A stretch of DNA of 64,000 bases from Syntrophorhabdaceae bacterium (lineage in GTDB: Bacteria; Desulfobacterota; Syntrophorhabdia; Syntrophorhabdales; Syntrophorhabdaceae). This document shows positions 43,454 through 52,168 of this stretch, in pieces. The notes beneath the pieces are model-generated. The model ran no database searches. It saw nothing but the letters and a program-made list of their open reading frames with translations, and was not told the DNA's origin. Each line of letters begins with the position of its first letter. Positions within the stretch are counted from its first letter, which is position 1. The translations under genes and the position numbers were made by a program. The stretch is from contig DASXUJ010000044.1 in NCBI GenBank assembly GCA_036504895.1, positions 1 through 64,000 of the forward strand. The letters are read 5' to 3'.

Positions 43454-45211
43454 ATGATGATTAATGCAACCATAAATAAGATAGAAGTTGAGGTAGAGGA
43501 AGGAACCACCGTCCTCGAAGCAGCGAGGAAGGCGGGTTTCAGAATTCCCACCCTCTGCTATAATCCCGATCTTACCCCGGAGGGCTCATGCGGGCTTTGC
43601 GTGGTGGAAATCGAGGGTTTCCCCGCCATGAAAAGGGCGTGCATGACCCGTCTCGAGCGGGGCTGGAAGGTCCACACCAATACGGCTAAAGTGCGCAGCG
43701 CCAGAAAGGAGATCGTGGAGCTTATCCTCTCCAATCACGATATGGACTGCCTGACCTGTGTAAAGAACCAGGCATGCGAGTTGCAGTATGTGGCCAAGCT
43801 CGTGGGCATAAACACCCTCACTTACCCGCGGCTGGAACAGACAAGGCCTATCGATACGACAAGCGCCTCTATCGTGAGAGACCCCAACAAGTGCATCCTC
43901 TGCGGCAGGTGTATTCAGGTATGCTCCGAGATTCAGACGGTAAATGCTCTGTCCCTCGACCAGAGGGGCTTCGATACCCAGATCACCGACGCCTTTAATC
44001 AGGGCATGGGAAACAGCGTCTGCGTCAACTGCGGCCAGTGCACCGTCTATTGTCCGGTGGGCGCCCTGTACGAAAAAAGTCATGTGGATAAAGTATGGGA
44101 GGCGCTAAACGATCCCGATAAGCACGTAGTGGTCCAGGAAGCACCTGCAGTACGGGCCATGCTCGGAGAAGAGTTCGGTATGGAGCCGGGGACCCTCGTC
44201 TCCGGTAAGATGCACGCGGCCCTCAGGCGCCTCAAGTTCGATGCTGTCTTTGACACGAATTTCACCGCCGACCTCACCATTATGGAAGAAGGCACGGAGA
44301 TCGTGGACAGGATTACGAAAAACAGGGACCTGCCGGTCATCACCTCCTGTTCTCCGGGATGGGTTAAATTCCTGGAAACCTTTTACCCCGATCTGGTAAA
44401 GAATGCATCGTCGGCCAAGTCGCCCCAGCAGATGTTCGGCACCCTGGCGAAAACCTATTATGCGGAGCTTAAGGGCATACCCGCGGAAAAGATCGTCTCC
44501 ATCTCCATCATGCCCTGTACCGCCAAGAAATTCGAATGCGAGCGTCCCGAGATGAGGACGAGCGGATATCAGGACGTGGATTACGTCCTGACCACGAGAG
44601 AGATCGCCAGGATGATGAAAGAAGCGGGTATCGACCTCAAGGAGATGCCCGATGAGCTGGCGGACGACCCCCTCGGCGAATACACGGGCGCGGGCACCAT
44701 CTTCGGCGCCACGGGCGGCGTCATGGAGGCAGCCTTGCGAAGCGCCTTCTTCCTCATCACCGGCCGGGAGCTCGAAAACCCTGACATTACCGCTTTAAGA
44801 GGCATGAAGGGCGTCAAGGAGCTCGAAGTGGACGTGGATGGCCTCAAGATAAAGACCGCCGTTGCCCACGGTCTCGGAAACGCGAGGAAGCTCCTCGACA
44901 AGATATCGGAGCAGATCGCGGCTACAGGAAAGAGTGAATATCAGATTGTCGAAGTCATGGCGTGTCCGGGAGGCTGCGTGGGCGGCGGAGGACAGCCGTG
45001 GGGCAGTGACATGGCAAGAAGGGCACGCAGGGGCCAGACCCTCTATGCAGAGGACAAATCTTTGCCTCTCCGCAGATCTCATGAGAACCCCTCAATAAAG
45101 GCTATTTACGAAAAATATCTGGGTCAGCCCTATACCGGAAAGGCCCATCACCTCCTCCATACGCACTACATCAAGAGAAGCAAGGTCGACGGAAAGGTGA
45201 TCTCGGAATAG
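43454..45211 (+). CDS. hydA: [FeFe]-hydrogenase catalytic subunit HydA (first, HndD-like)
   Basis: A 585-residue catalytic subunit. Order: plant-type [2Fe-2S] (Cys at ~35-49), His/Cys [4Fe-4S] (HDMDCLTCVKNQAC), two [4Fe-4S] (CILCGRCIQVCSE, CVNCGQCTVYCP), then the H-cluster domain: L1 TSCSPGW (~residue 297), L2 MPCTAKKFE, L3 VMACPGGCVGGGGQP. In L1 the residue before Pro is Ser, where the classical enzymes have a cluster-ligating Cys. The protein reduces protons with electrons from NADH and ferredoxin as part of a bifurcating complex. A weak GAGGAGG lies upstream. Confidence 0.95.
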   Translation: MMINATINKIEVEVEEGTTVLEAARKAGFRIPTLCYNPDLTPEGSCGLCVVEIEGFPAMKRACMTRLERGWKVHTNTAKVRSARKEIVELILSNHDMDCLTCVKNQACELQYVAKLVGINTLTYPRLEQTRPIDTTSASIVRDPNKCILCGRCIQVCSEIQTVNALSLDQRGFDTQITDAFNQGMGNSVCVNCGQCTVYCPVGALYEKSHVDKVWEALNDPDKHVVVQEAPAVRAMLGEEFGMEPGTLVSGKMHAALRRLKFDAVFDTNFTADLTIMEEGTEIVDRITKNRDLPVITSCSPGWVKFLETFYPDLVKNASSAKSPQQMFGTLAKTYYAELKGIPAEKIVSISIMPCTAKKFECERPEMRTSGYQDVDYVLTTREIARMMKEAGIDLKEMPDELADDPLGEYTGAGTIFGATGGVMEAALRSAFFLITGRELENPDITALRGMKGVKELEVDVDGLKIKTAVAHGLGNARKLLDKISEQIAATGKSEYQIVEVMACPGGCVGGGGQPWGSDMARRARRGQTLYAEDKSLPLRRSHENPSIKAIYEKYLGQPYTGKAHHLLHTHYIKRSKVDGKVISE

Positions 45212-45315
45212 AAGGTGAAAGGCGCCATCGTTAAAACATATGAAAGATTTATCCCGAGCCCCGGGGGAACCCGGTCCCTGGATGAAGGTAAAACGGCATT
45301 ATAAGGAGGAACAGC

Positions 45316-45816
45316 ATGGCCGATGACAACCATGAATGCACATGCGCTCAATTGAGCGAAGAAGAGCTTTACCCAAGATTAGATCTGATCATCGAAGAAC
45401 ACCGCGGAAAGCCGGAAGAGCTGATTATGGCCCTTCATAAGGCGCAGAACCTCTTCGGCTATCTTCCGAGGAAAGTGCAGCAGAAGGTTGCGGAAGGCCT
45501 CGGGGTCTCCATGAACGAAGTGTACGGGGTAATTACCTTCTATTCCTTCTTCTCTACCGTACCCAAGGGACGCCACAGCGTGAAAGTCTGCCTCGGCACC
45601 GCATGCTACGTCAGGGGCGGCCAGCAGACCCTCGGGAAAGTCGAGAAAGAGCTGAAAGTCGACGTGGGCTCGACCACGGAAGATAGAAGGTATTCGGTAG
45701 ATGTGGTCCGTTGTATCGGGGCATGCGGCCTCGCTCCTGCCATGCTGGTCGATAACGATGTGTACGGTCGGGTGAAAACGACGAAAATAATGGAAATTCT
45801 TGACCAATACAAGTAA
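45316..45816 (+). CDS. NuoE/HydC-like [2Fe-2S] subunit (second hydrogenase)
   Basis: A 166-residue NuoE-type subunit. The cluster ligands are CLGTAC and, ~36 residues later, CIGAC. The N-terminal ~25 residues include an HECTC stretch not found in the first NuoE. AAGGAGG precedes the start; a 104-base gap separates it from hydA1. It is followed by the NuoF-GltD fusion after 13 bases. Confidence 0.93.
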   Translation: MADDNHECTCAQLSEEELYPRLDLIIEEHRGKPEELIMALHKAQNLFGYLPRKVQQKVAEGLGVSMNEVYGVITFYSFFSTVPKGRHSVKVCLGTACYVRGGQQTLGKVEKELKVDVGSTTEDRRYSVDVVRCIGACGLAPAMLVDNDVYGRVKTTKIMEILDQYK

Positions 45817-45829
45817 GGAGGGGTCTGAC

Positions 45830-48800
45830 ATGGAGCTAGTGCGTGCTCATGTATTAGTATGTGCCGGAGCCGCCTGTGTATCTTCAGGCTGCCGGGAAAT
45901 AAGAGATGCATTCGTTATTAAGATTATAGAACACGGTCTTCAGGAAGAGGTTAAGGTTATTGAGACCGGCTGCGTAGGCTCCTGCGATCTCGGCCCTCTC
46001 GCCCTGGTCTATCCCGAAGGGATCTTCTATCAGAAGCTGAAGCCTTCCGACGCGGAAGAAGTGGTAACCGAACATCTCCTCAAGGGACGGATCGTAGAGC
46101 GCCTTCTTTACAAGGAGCCCCTCACCGCAAAGACGATTCCGGATTTAAAAGGCATTACCTTCTTCAAGAACCAGGAGAAGATCGTGCTCAGAAACTGCGG
46201 CATGATCAACCCATTGAATATAGATGAATATATCGCCCGTGATGGGTATCAGGCCCTGGGGAAAGTACTCACCTCCATGACACAGGACCAGGTGGTGGAC
46301 GAGATTATCCGGTCGGGTCTTCGCGGCCGCGGCGGCGGGGGATTCCCCACCGGCATGAAATGGAAATTTGCCCAAAAGGCCATAGGCGACGTGAAATATG
46401 TGGTCTGTAACGCGGATGAGGGAGACCCCGGCGCATTCATGGACCGGAGCGTTCTCGAAGGCGACCCCCATAGCGTGATCGAAGCCATGATCATCGCAGG
46501 GTACACCATCGGCGCCCATCAGGGGTATGTATACGTGAGGGCGGAATATCCCCTTGCCATCGAGCGGCTCACGTGGGCAATCAACCAGGCAAAGGAGTAC
46601 AAGTTCCTCGGCAAGAATATTTTCGAGACAGGATTCGACTTCAACCTCGATATCCGTATCGGCGCAGGGGCTTTCGTCTGCGGCGAGGAAACGGCCCTTA
46701 TGTTCTCCATCGAGGGAAAGAGAGGCGAGCCGAGGCCGAGACCTCCTTTCCCGGCAGTGCGCGGCCTTTTCAATGCGCCGACCCTCCTCAATAATGTAGA
46801 AACCTATGCCAATATCGCCGCCATTATCAATAAAGGCGCGGACTGGTATGCAGCCTTCGGAACGGAGAAGAGCAAGGGCACCAAGGTCTTCGCTCTCGCA
46901 GGCAATGTAAATAATACCGGTCTCGTTGAAGTACCCATGGGCACTTCCCTGGGCGAGCTGGTCTTCGATATCGGAGGCGGCATAAAGGGCGGTAAGAAAT
47001 TCAAGGCTGCCCAGCTCGGCGGGCCGTCAGGCGGTTGTATCCCCACCCAGCACCTCAATGTCCCCATAGATTACGAGTCGGTGCAGGAATTAGGCGCCAT
47101 TGTCGGCTCCGGCGGTTTGATCGTGGCCGATGAAGACACCTGCATGGTCGATTTCGCCCGCTTCTTCGTCGATTTCATCCAGGACGAGTCCTGCGGAAAA
47201 TGCCCTCCCTGCCGTATCGGGACTAAGAGAATGCTCGAGATCCTCAACCGGATCGTCCGGGGACAGGGCCGTGAAGGCGACATCGACAGCCTTATCGAGC
47301 TTTCCGAACGGATAAAGGATGCGGCCCTTTGCGGCCTCGGCCAGACCGCCCCGAACCCGGTACTCTCGACCCTCAGGTTTTTCAGGAACGAGTATGAGGA
47401 GCATATAAAAGATAAGCATTGCCGTGCGGGGGTCTGTTCCTCCCTCTTCGATGCCCCCTGCCAGAATGCCTGCCCCGCAGGCCAGAACGCATGGGGTTAT
47501 GTCACCCTCATCAGCGAAGGGAGATTCGAAGATGCCGTCGCCGTAATAAAAGAGGGGAATCCTTTCCCCGCGGTGTGCGGACGCGTCTGCGTCCATCCGT
47601 GCGAGACCAAGTGCCGCAGACAGCAGGTCGACGAACCCGTTGCGATCTGCGCCCTCAAACGTTTTGCCGCTGATTTCGACATGAATTCCTTCACCCCTTA
47701 CCGTCCCAAGGTAGCGGATGCCAAGGATGCCAGGATTGCCATTATCGGCGCAGGTCCTGCGGGACTCACCGCTGCCTATTATCTTGCTGCCAAGGGGTAT
47801 AAGGTGACGGTATTCGAATCGCTGCCCGTACCGGGAGGCATGCTCGCCGTGGGCATCCCCGAATACCGCTTACCCAAAGAAACCCTGAACGCCGAGGTAA
47901 AATCAATTACCGATCTCGGTGTGGAAATCAAATATAACACTGCCATAGGCAAAGATATTACAGTCGAGAAACTCTTCTCCGACGGATACGGCGCAGTACT
48001 CATGGCGACCGGCGCCCACAAGGGCCAGACCCTGGGCATCCCGGGAGACGACAGCGACGGAGTAGTTGACGGCGCGACCTTCCTGCGCAATCTGAACCTC
48101 AAAAAGGCGGTGAAAGTGGAAGGCCAGGTGGCGGTGGTAGGCGGCGGTAACGTTGCCATCGACGCGGCCCGGTCGGCTCTTCGACTCGGGGCAAAAAATG
48201 TGGTAATCCTCTATCGCAGGGAGAAGGAAGACATGCCCGCCTATGAGGAAGAAATTGTGGAAGCCGAGCATGAGGGCGTGAAAATCCATACCCTCGTTGC
48301 ACCGAAAAGACTCATCGCCGAAAACGGAAAGCTTGTGCAGATCGAGTGCGTGCGCATGTCGCTCGGCGCCTTCGACAAGAGCGGAAGGCGCAGACCCGAG
48401 ACCATACCCGGTTCAGAGTTCACCCTCGATGTAGATACAGTCATCGCCGCCATCGGACAGGTCCCCGACCTCTCCTATCTCAATGGGGACGGCGTGGGCG
48501 TGAGCCCCAGCGGCACTATTGCAGTGGATGACCTCAAGACCCTGGCCACAGCTCGGCAAGGCATATTTGCCGCCGGAGACGCGGTAAGGGGCCCGGCCAC
48601 TGTGGTGGAAGCCATAGGAGACGGAAAGAGGGCAGCCCTGGCAATCGACAAATATCTGGGAGGCGACGGAATGCTGAGCGATACCTTCCGCGAGAGACTC
48701 GTCAAACTCGTGGTCTCCTATAATGAAGAAGAATACCAGAAAGAGAGGGGGAGGGCCGAATCTCCGTCTATACCTCTCTCCGAAAGGTATAAAAACTTTA

Positions 48801-48898
48801 AGGAAGTAGTGCTCCCCTATCCGTCCAAGGCAGCGGTCGAGGAGGCCAAGAGGTGCCTCCATTGCTACCTCAGGCAGGACGAGCAATCCACAAATTAG
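45830..48898 (+). CDS. NuoF-GltD fusion: NADH- and NAD(P)H-linked hydrogenase subunit
   Basis: A 1022-residue fusion. Residues 1-95: thioredoxin-like [2Fe-2S] domain with all four Cys (VCAGAAC, CVGSC). ~120-545: NuoF with FMN/NADH site (GRGGGGFPTGMKWKF) and [4Fe-4S] (ESCGKCPPCR, CGLG). ~545-620: GltD-type double [4Fe-4S] domain (CQNACPAGQNAWGY, CGRVCVHPCETKCRR). ~635-1022: FAD and NAD(P) Rossmann folds (IIGAGPAGLTAAYYL, VVGGGNVAIDAARSA, YRREKEDMPA) and a CLHC end. The second half matches glutamate synthase small subunit/NfnB-type NADPH flavoproteins. One chain therefore has two pyridine-nucleotide sites. The ATG at 45830 follows AAGGAGGGG. Confidence 0.94.
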   Translation: MELVRAHVLVCAGAACVSSGCREIRDAFVIKIIEHGLQEEVKVIETGCVGSCDLGPLALVYPEGIFYQKLKPSDAEEVVTEHLLKGRIVERLLYKEPLTAKTIPDLKGITFFKNQEKIVLRNCGMINPLNIDEYIARDGYQALGKVLTSMTQDQVVDEIIRSGLRGRGGGGFPTGMKWKFAQKAIGDVKYVVCNADEGDPGAFMDRSVLEGDPHSVIEAMIIAGYTIGAHQGYVYVRAEYPLAIERLTWAINQAKEYKFLGKNIFETGFDFNLDIRIGAGAFVCGEETALMFSIEGKRGEPRPRPPFPAVRGLFNAPTLLNNVETYANIAAIINKGADWYAAFGTEKSKGTKVFALAGNVNNTGLVEVPMGTSLGELVFDIGGGIKGGKKFKAAQLGGPSGGCIPTQHLNVPIDYESVQELGAIVGSGGLIVADEDTCMVDFARFFVDFIQDESCGKCPPCRIGTKRMLEILNRIVRGQGREGDIDSLIELSERIKDAALCGLGQTAPNPVLSTLRFFRNEYEEHIKDKHCRAGVCSSLFDAPCQNACPAGQNAWGYVTLISEGRFEDAVAVIKEGNPFPAVCGRVCVHPCETKCRRQQVDEPVAICALKRFAADFDMNSFTPYRPKVADAKDARIAIIGAGPAGLTAAYYLAAKGYKVTVFESLPVPGGMLAVGIPEYRLPKETLNAEVKSITDLGVEIKYNTAIGKDITVEKLFSDGYGAVLMATGAHKGQTLGIPGDDSDGVVDGATFLRNLNLKKAVKVEGQVAVVGGGNVAIDAARSALRLGAKNVVILYRREKEDMPAYEEEIVEAEHEGVKIHTLVAPKRLIAENGKLVQIECVRMSLGAFDKSGRRRPETIPGSEFTLDVDTVIAAIGQVPDLSYLNGDGVGVSPSGTIAVDDLKTLATARQGIFAAGDAVRGPATVVEAIGDGKRAALAIDKYLGGDGMLSDTFRERLVKLVVSYNEEEYQKERGRAESPSIPLSERYKNFKEVVLPYPSKAAVEEAKRCLHCYLRQDEQSTN

Positions 48899-48918
48899 AT
48901 CAAGGAGCGTGATGAGGT

Positions 48919-50640
48919 ATGATAAACTTAACCATAGACGGGCAAAAGATAGAGGTCGAGCAGGGGACTACCGTTCTCCAGGCTGCCAGAAAGGCCAAGA
49001 TCCACATCCCGACGCTTTGTTATCTTGACGAGGTGCAGGCCATCGGCGCATGCCGGGTATGCCTCGTGGAAGTGGAGGGTAATCGGGCGCTCCAGGCCGC
49101 ATGCGTCTTTCCGGCAACCGAGGGTATTACGGTGCACACCAGCACCGAAAGGGTACGAAAGGCCAGGAAGTTTTCCGTGGAGATGCTCCTCTCCAACCAC
49201 CCCATGGATTGCCTTACCTGCGCACGCAACCTGAACTGCGAGCTTCAAAAACTGACTGAAGAGTTGGGAATCAGGGAAGTCAGGTTTACGGGAGCCAAAA
49301 GCGAAGGGGGCATGGACAACAAGGGGGCTTCATTAGTAAGAGACCAGAGCAAATGCATCCTCTGCCGCAGGTGCGTCTCTGTCTGCCAGAACGTGCAGAC
49401 CGTCACCGCCCTTTTCGCCCAGGGCAGAGGATTTGAATCGAAAATCGCGCCCGCCTTTGACGAAAGCATCAGCGACGTGGCATGTACGAATTGCGGCCAG
49501 TGTTCGCTCGTATGCCCCGTGGGCGCAATCACCGAAAAATCGAGTATCGACGCCGTGTGGGAAGCTCTCTCGGATCCGACGAAGTTCGTCGTGGTCCAGG
49601 ACGCCCCGGCAGTACGCGCCGCCCTGGGAGAGGAATTCGGGTATGAGCCCGGAACCCTGGTCACGGGCAAGATGCTCGCCGCGGTACGTAAACTCGGTTT
49701 CGACCGTATCTTCGATACCAACTTCACCGCCGACCTGACTATTCTCGAGGAAGGCACGGAGCTTATCAAACGCGTAAAGGAAGGCGGGACCCTGCCGCTC
49801 ATTACGAGCTGCAGCCCCGGATGGATTAAATTTATCGAGCATTTTTATCCCGATCTCCTGCCCCACCTTTCCACCTGTAAATCCCCCCAGCAGATGCTCG
49901 GGGCTCTCGCAAAGACTTATTTTGCCGAAAAGGAAGGACTCAACCCGAAGGATATCGTGGTTGTCTCCGTAATGCCTTGCACGGCAAAGAAATTCGAATG
50001 CGACCGGCCGGAGATGACGGACAGCGGGTATAAGGATGTGGATTATGTCCTCACCACCCGTGAGCTTGCGAGAATGATAAAGCAGGCAGGTATAGAGTTT
50101 AACGAGCTGGAAGACGGCGAATATGATTCACCTATGGGTGAGTACACGGGCGCGGGCACGATTTTCGGCGCCACAGGCGGCGTCATGGAAGCCGCCCTTC
50201 GTACCGCCTATGAGATACTGACGGGAAAAGCCCTGGAAAACCTCGATTTCATTGCCGTACGGGGACTTACGGGCATAAAAGAGGCTACCGTGCCCATAGA
50301 AGGCGTAGGAGACGTGAAAGTAGCGGTCGCCCACGGCCTCGGCAATGCGCGTAAACTCATGGAGAAGCTGAAGGCGGGAGAGGCAGATTACCATTTTATA
50401 GAAGTGATGGCGTGCCCCGGTGGCTGCGTAGGCGGCGGCGGTCAGCCTATCCCCGTGAACAGCCGGATAAGAAAGGCACGGGCCGATGCCCTCTATGCCG
50501 AGGATAAATCCCTTCCCAGAAGGAAATCGCACGAGAACCCGTCAGTGAAGCGGGTATACGAAGATTATCTGAAAGAGCCCTTGGGCGAGAAATCACACCA
50601 TCTGCTCCACACGAAGTACAAGGCCAGGGGCGTCAACTAA
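48919..50640 (+). CDS. hydA: [FeFe]-hydrogenase catalytic subunit HydA (second, HndD-like)
   Basis: A 573-residue subunit with the same domain order as the first HydA: [2Fe-2S], His/Cys [4Fe-4S] (HPMDCLTCARNLNC), two [4Fe-4S] (CILCRRCVSVCQ, CTNCGQCSLVCP), and H-cluster motifs TSCSPGW (~residue 296), MPCTAKKFE and VMACPGGCVGGGGQP. It also carries Ser before Pro in L1. The two share most motifs and look like an old duplication. It would be the H2-forming partner of the NuoF-GltD fusion. A strong terminator follows. Confidence 0.95.
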   Translation: MINLTIDGQKIEVEQGTTVLQAARKAKIHIPTLCYLDEVQAIGACRVCLVEVEGNRALQAACVFPATEGITVHTSTERVRKARKFSVEMLLSNHPMDCLTCARNLNCELQKLTEELGIREVRFTGAKSEGGMDNKGASLVRDQSKCILCRRCVSVCQNVQTVTALFAQGRGFESKIAPAFDESISDVACTNCGQCSLVCPVGAITEKSSIDAVWEALSDPTKFVVVQDAPAVRAALGEEFGYEPGTLVTGKMLAAVRKLGFDRIFDTNFTADLTILEEGTELIKRVKEGGTLPLITSCSPGWIKFIEHFYPDLLPHLSTCKSPQQMLGALAKTYFAEKEGLNPKDIVVVSVMPCTAKKFECDRPEMTDSGYKDVDYVLTTRELARMIKQAGIEFNELEDGEYDSPMGEYTGAGTIFGATGGVMEAALRTAYEILTGKALENLDFIAVRGLTGIKEATVPIEGVGDVKVAVAHGLGNARKLMEKLKAGEADYHFIEVMACPGGCVGGGGQPIPVNSRIRKARADALYAEDKSLPRRKSHENPSVKRVYEDYLKEPLGEKSHHLLHTKYKARGVN

Positions 50641-50660
50641 ATCATACAGGAAAGATCGAC

Positions 50661-50694
50661 ACGGGGAATTCGGGAAACCGGATTCCCCGTTTTT
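50661..50694 (+). terminator. Intrinsic terminator of the hydrogenase operon
   Basis: ACGGGGAAT (50661-50669) pairs with ATTCCCCGT (50682-50690), with an inner CGG/CCG pair, then a run of five T (50690-50694). The stem closes 21 bases after the hydA2 stop. The rest of the gap to 50989 holds only a (GTTGAG)3 run near 50910 and a weak GGGAGG/CCTCCC hairpin; no gene is seen. Confidence 0.9.
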
Positions 50695-50989
50695 GTTGTT
50701 TCAATTATCACCAAACCTTTCCCGGCCCTTACTCTATGTCTCGCGCAATCATCTCCCGCGACAGCACCAGGGAGAGTCGGTCTCAAGATAAAGTAGTTCA
50801 TGCCGCTCTGCGGACATATTTCCCCTTTTGAGTCTTTCCATGCCACGATGTCGTGAAGCTACTCTTGCCTAGGGAGGGGGAAATTTGTCACCTCCCTCGC
50901 GGCTTTGCAAGGTTGAGGTTGAGGTTGAGGTCTTTGGCGCCGGCTAAGAATTAGAGAGGGGGACGTGAGATGTGACCGGAAAATTCCGC

Positions 50990-52168
50990 CTACACGTATT
51001 CCACATTGACGAGCTTGCCCATTTTACGTAGTTTTTCCGCGAGCAGCTGAATTATGACCTCCCGCGGGAACATGCCCATCTGTCTGAAAACTATATTCTC
51101 ATGGCCCGGATTGGTAGCCGTTCCCATGATGAAATTGATCGTATCGGCAGAATGGAAAAGTCTGTAGAGGGTGGAGACGGACGAATCGCGATCGAGCCTG
51201 TCCGCCTTTTCGTCCAGTATATTATAGAGCTGGTTCAGGGTGACCGCCCCCTCAGTCGCATAATCTATACCCGTGATCTCATAAGAAGGGGGCTTGTGAA
51301 AGGCATTCGACACCTCTCGTACGTTCACCGGTGTCTTAAGGATTCGGCCCACTACTTCGGCGGTGGTCGAGCCGCAGACGATCTTCGTGCCTTTCATCTC
51401 CATGAACTCCTTTACCGCTTCCTTATCTTTCGCCTTATTGGCCGGCGGACCCGTGAGGACGTTAAGAGAGTGAGCTTCCCGGCAGACGAGAAGCACGCAC
51501 GTGGTATCGTCGCCGTAAGTGGTGCCCGATATCTCCTTCACCTTTCCGAGCACCTCTGCGGCCACACCTTTCAGATCGACTTTCCGGACCAGGCATCCGT
51601 TAATAAAATCGCATGCACCTTGGGTCCCCCATCCCATGCGGTACTGGAACCCGAGCCCTGCCTGGCTCACTCCGTCGCTCATCATTACGATGCCGTCGCC
51701 ATAATCGAGCATGCAGTTTACTTCAGCGATCATCTCAAGCCCCATGGAGAAGAAGCGCTGCTTCGGCTGATAGGCGGCGAGATAATTGTTGATGAGAATC
51801 GGCGCCGGAATTTCATAGGACATTATTGTTGCATGGCCGCTGTTCAGGATGCGGCAGACGCTAAAGGCAGAGAATGGGATATCCTTGGTCCTCGCCTCGT
51901 GCATAGTGTCCACGATCTTTCCGCACGCCTCCCTCAGGGTGAAGCCGAGACGGATAAGCTCCATGAGGCGTGACGCGCACATAACCGCGGCCACCCTGGC
52001 CTTGATCCCCGTGCCTATTCCATCGGCCACGACCACAGTAGTGGCTTCAGGCGTCCGGTCGATGACGATGTAATCGCCACATATCCGTCCTGCCTTTTTG
52101 GCGCTCTGGGCATTGATTACTTCAATATATTTTCGCGGTTCACTGAGACTTGCTCTCATCCCCTTCAC
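50990..52168 (-). CDS. SpoIIE-family protein phosphatase (PP2C type)
   Basis: A 392-residue protein with a PP2C-like SpoIIE phosphatase domain in residues ~20-235: metal-binding Asp in VVVADGIGTG, MMSDGVSQAG and GDDTTCVLL. The C-terminal ~150 residues are unassigned. SpoIIE phosphatases dephosphorylate anti-anti-sigma (STAS) proteins in partner switching. It overlaps the HydS gene by 29 bases, so an [FeFe] sensor and a phosphatase are made together. An RsbW-like kinase is encoded at 36945. No membrane segment is seen. Confidence 0.88.
   Translation of the reverse strand: MKGMRASLSEPRKYIEVINAQSAKKAGRICGDYIVIDRTPEATTVVVADGIGTGIKARVAAVMCASRLMELIRLGFTLREACGKIVDTMHEARTKDIPFSAFSVCRILNSGHATIMSYEIPAPILINNYLAAYQPKQRFFSMGLEMIAEVNCMLDYGDGIVMMSDGVSQAGLGFQYRMGWGTQGACDFINGCLVRKVDLKGVAAEVLGKVKEISGTTYGDDTTCVLLVCREAHSLNVLTGPPANKAKDKEAVKEFMEMKGTKIVCGSTTAEVVGRILKTPVNVREVSNAFHKPPSYEITGIDYATEGAVTLNQLYNILDEKADRLDRDSSVSTLYRLFHSADTINFIMGTATNPGHENIVFRQMGMFPREVIIQLLAEKLRKMGKLVNVEYV

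Noticed and set aside
50637-50846. 69-codon minus-strand frame between converging operons
   Set aside because: Covers the hydrogenase terminator, has no ribosome binding site and no recognisable features.
50905-50935. Short (GTTGAG)3 repeat
   Set aside because: Too short to interpret; noted only as part of the gap between converging operons.
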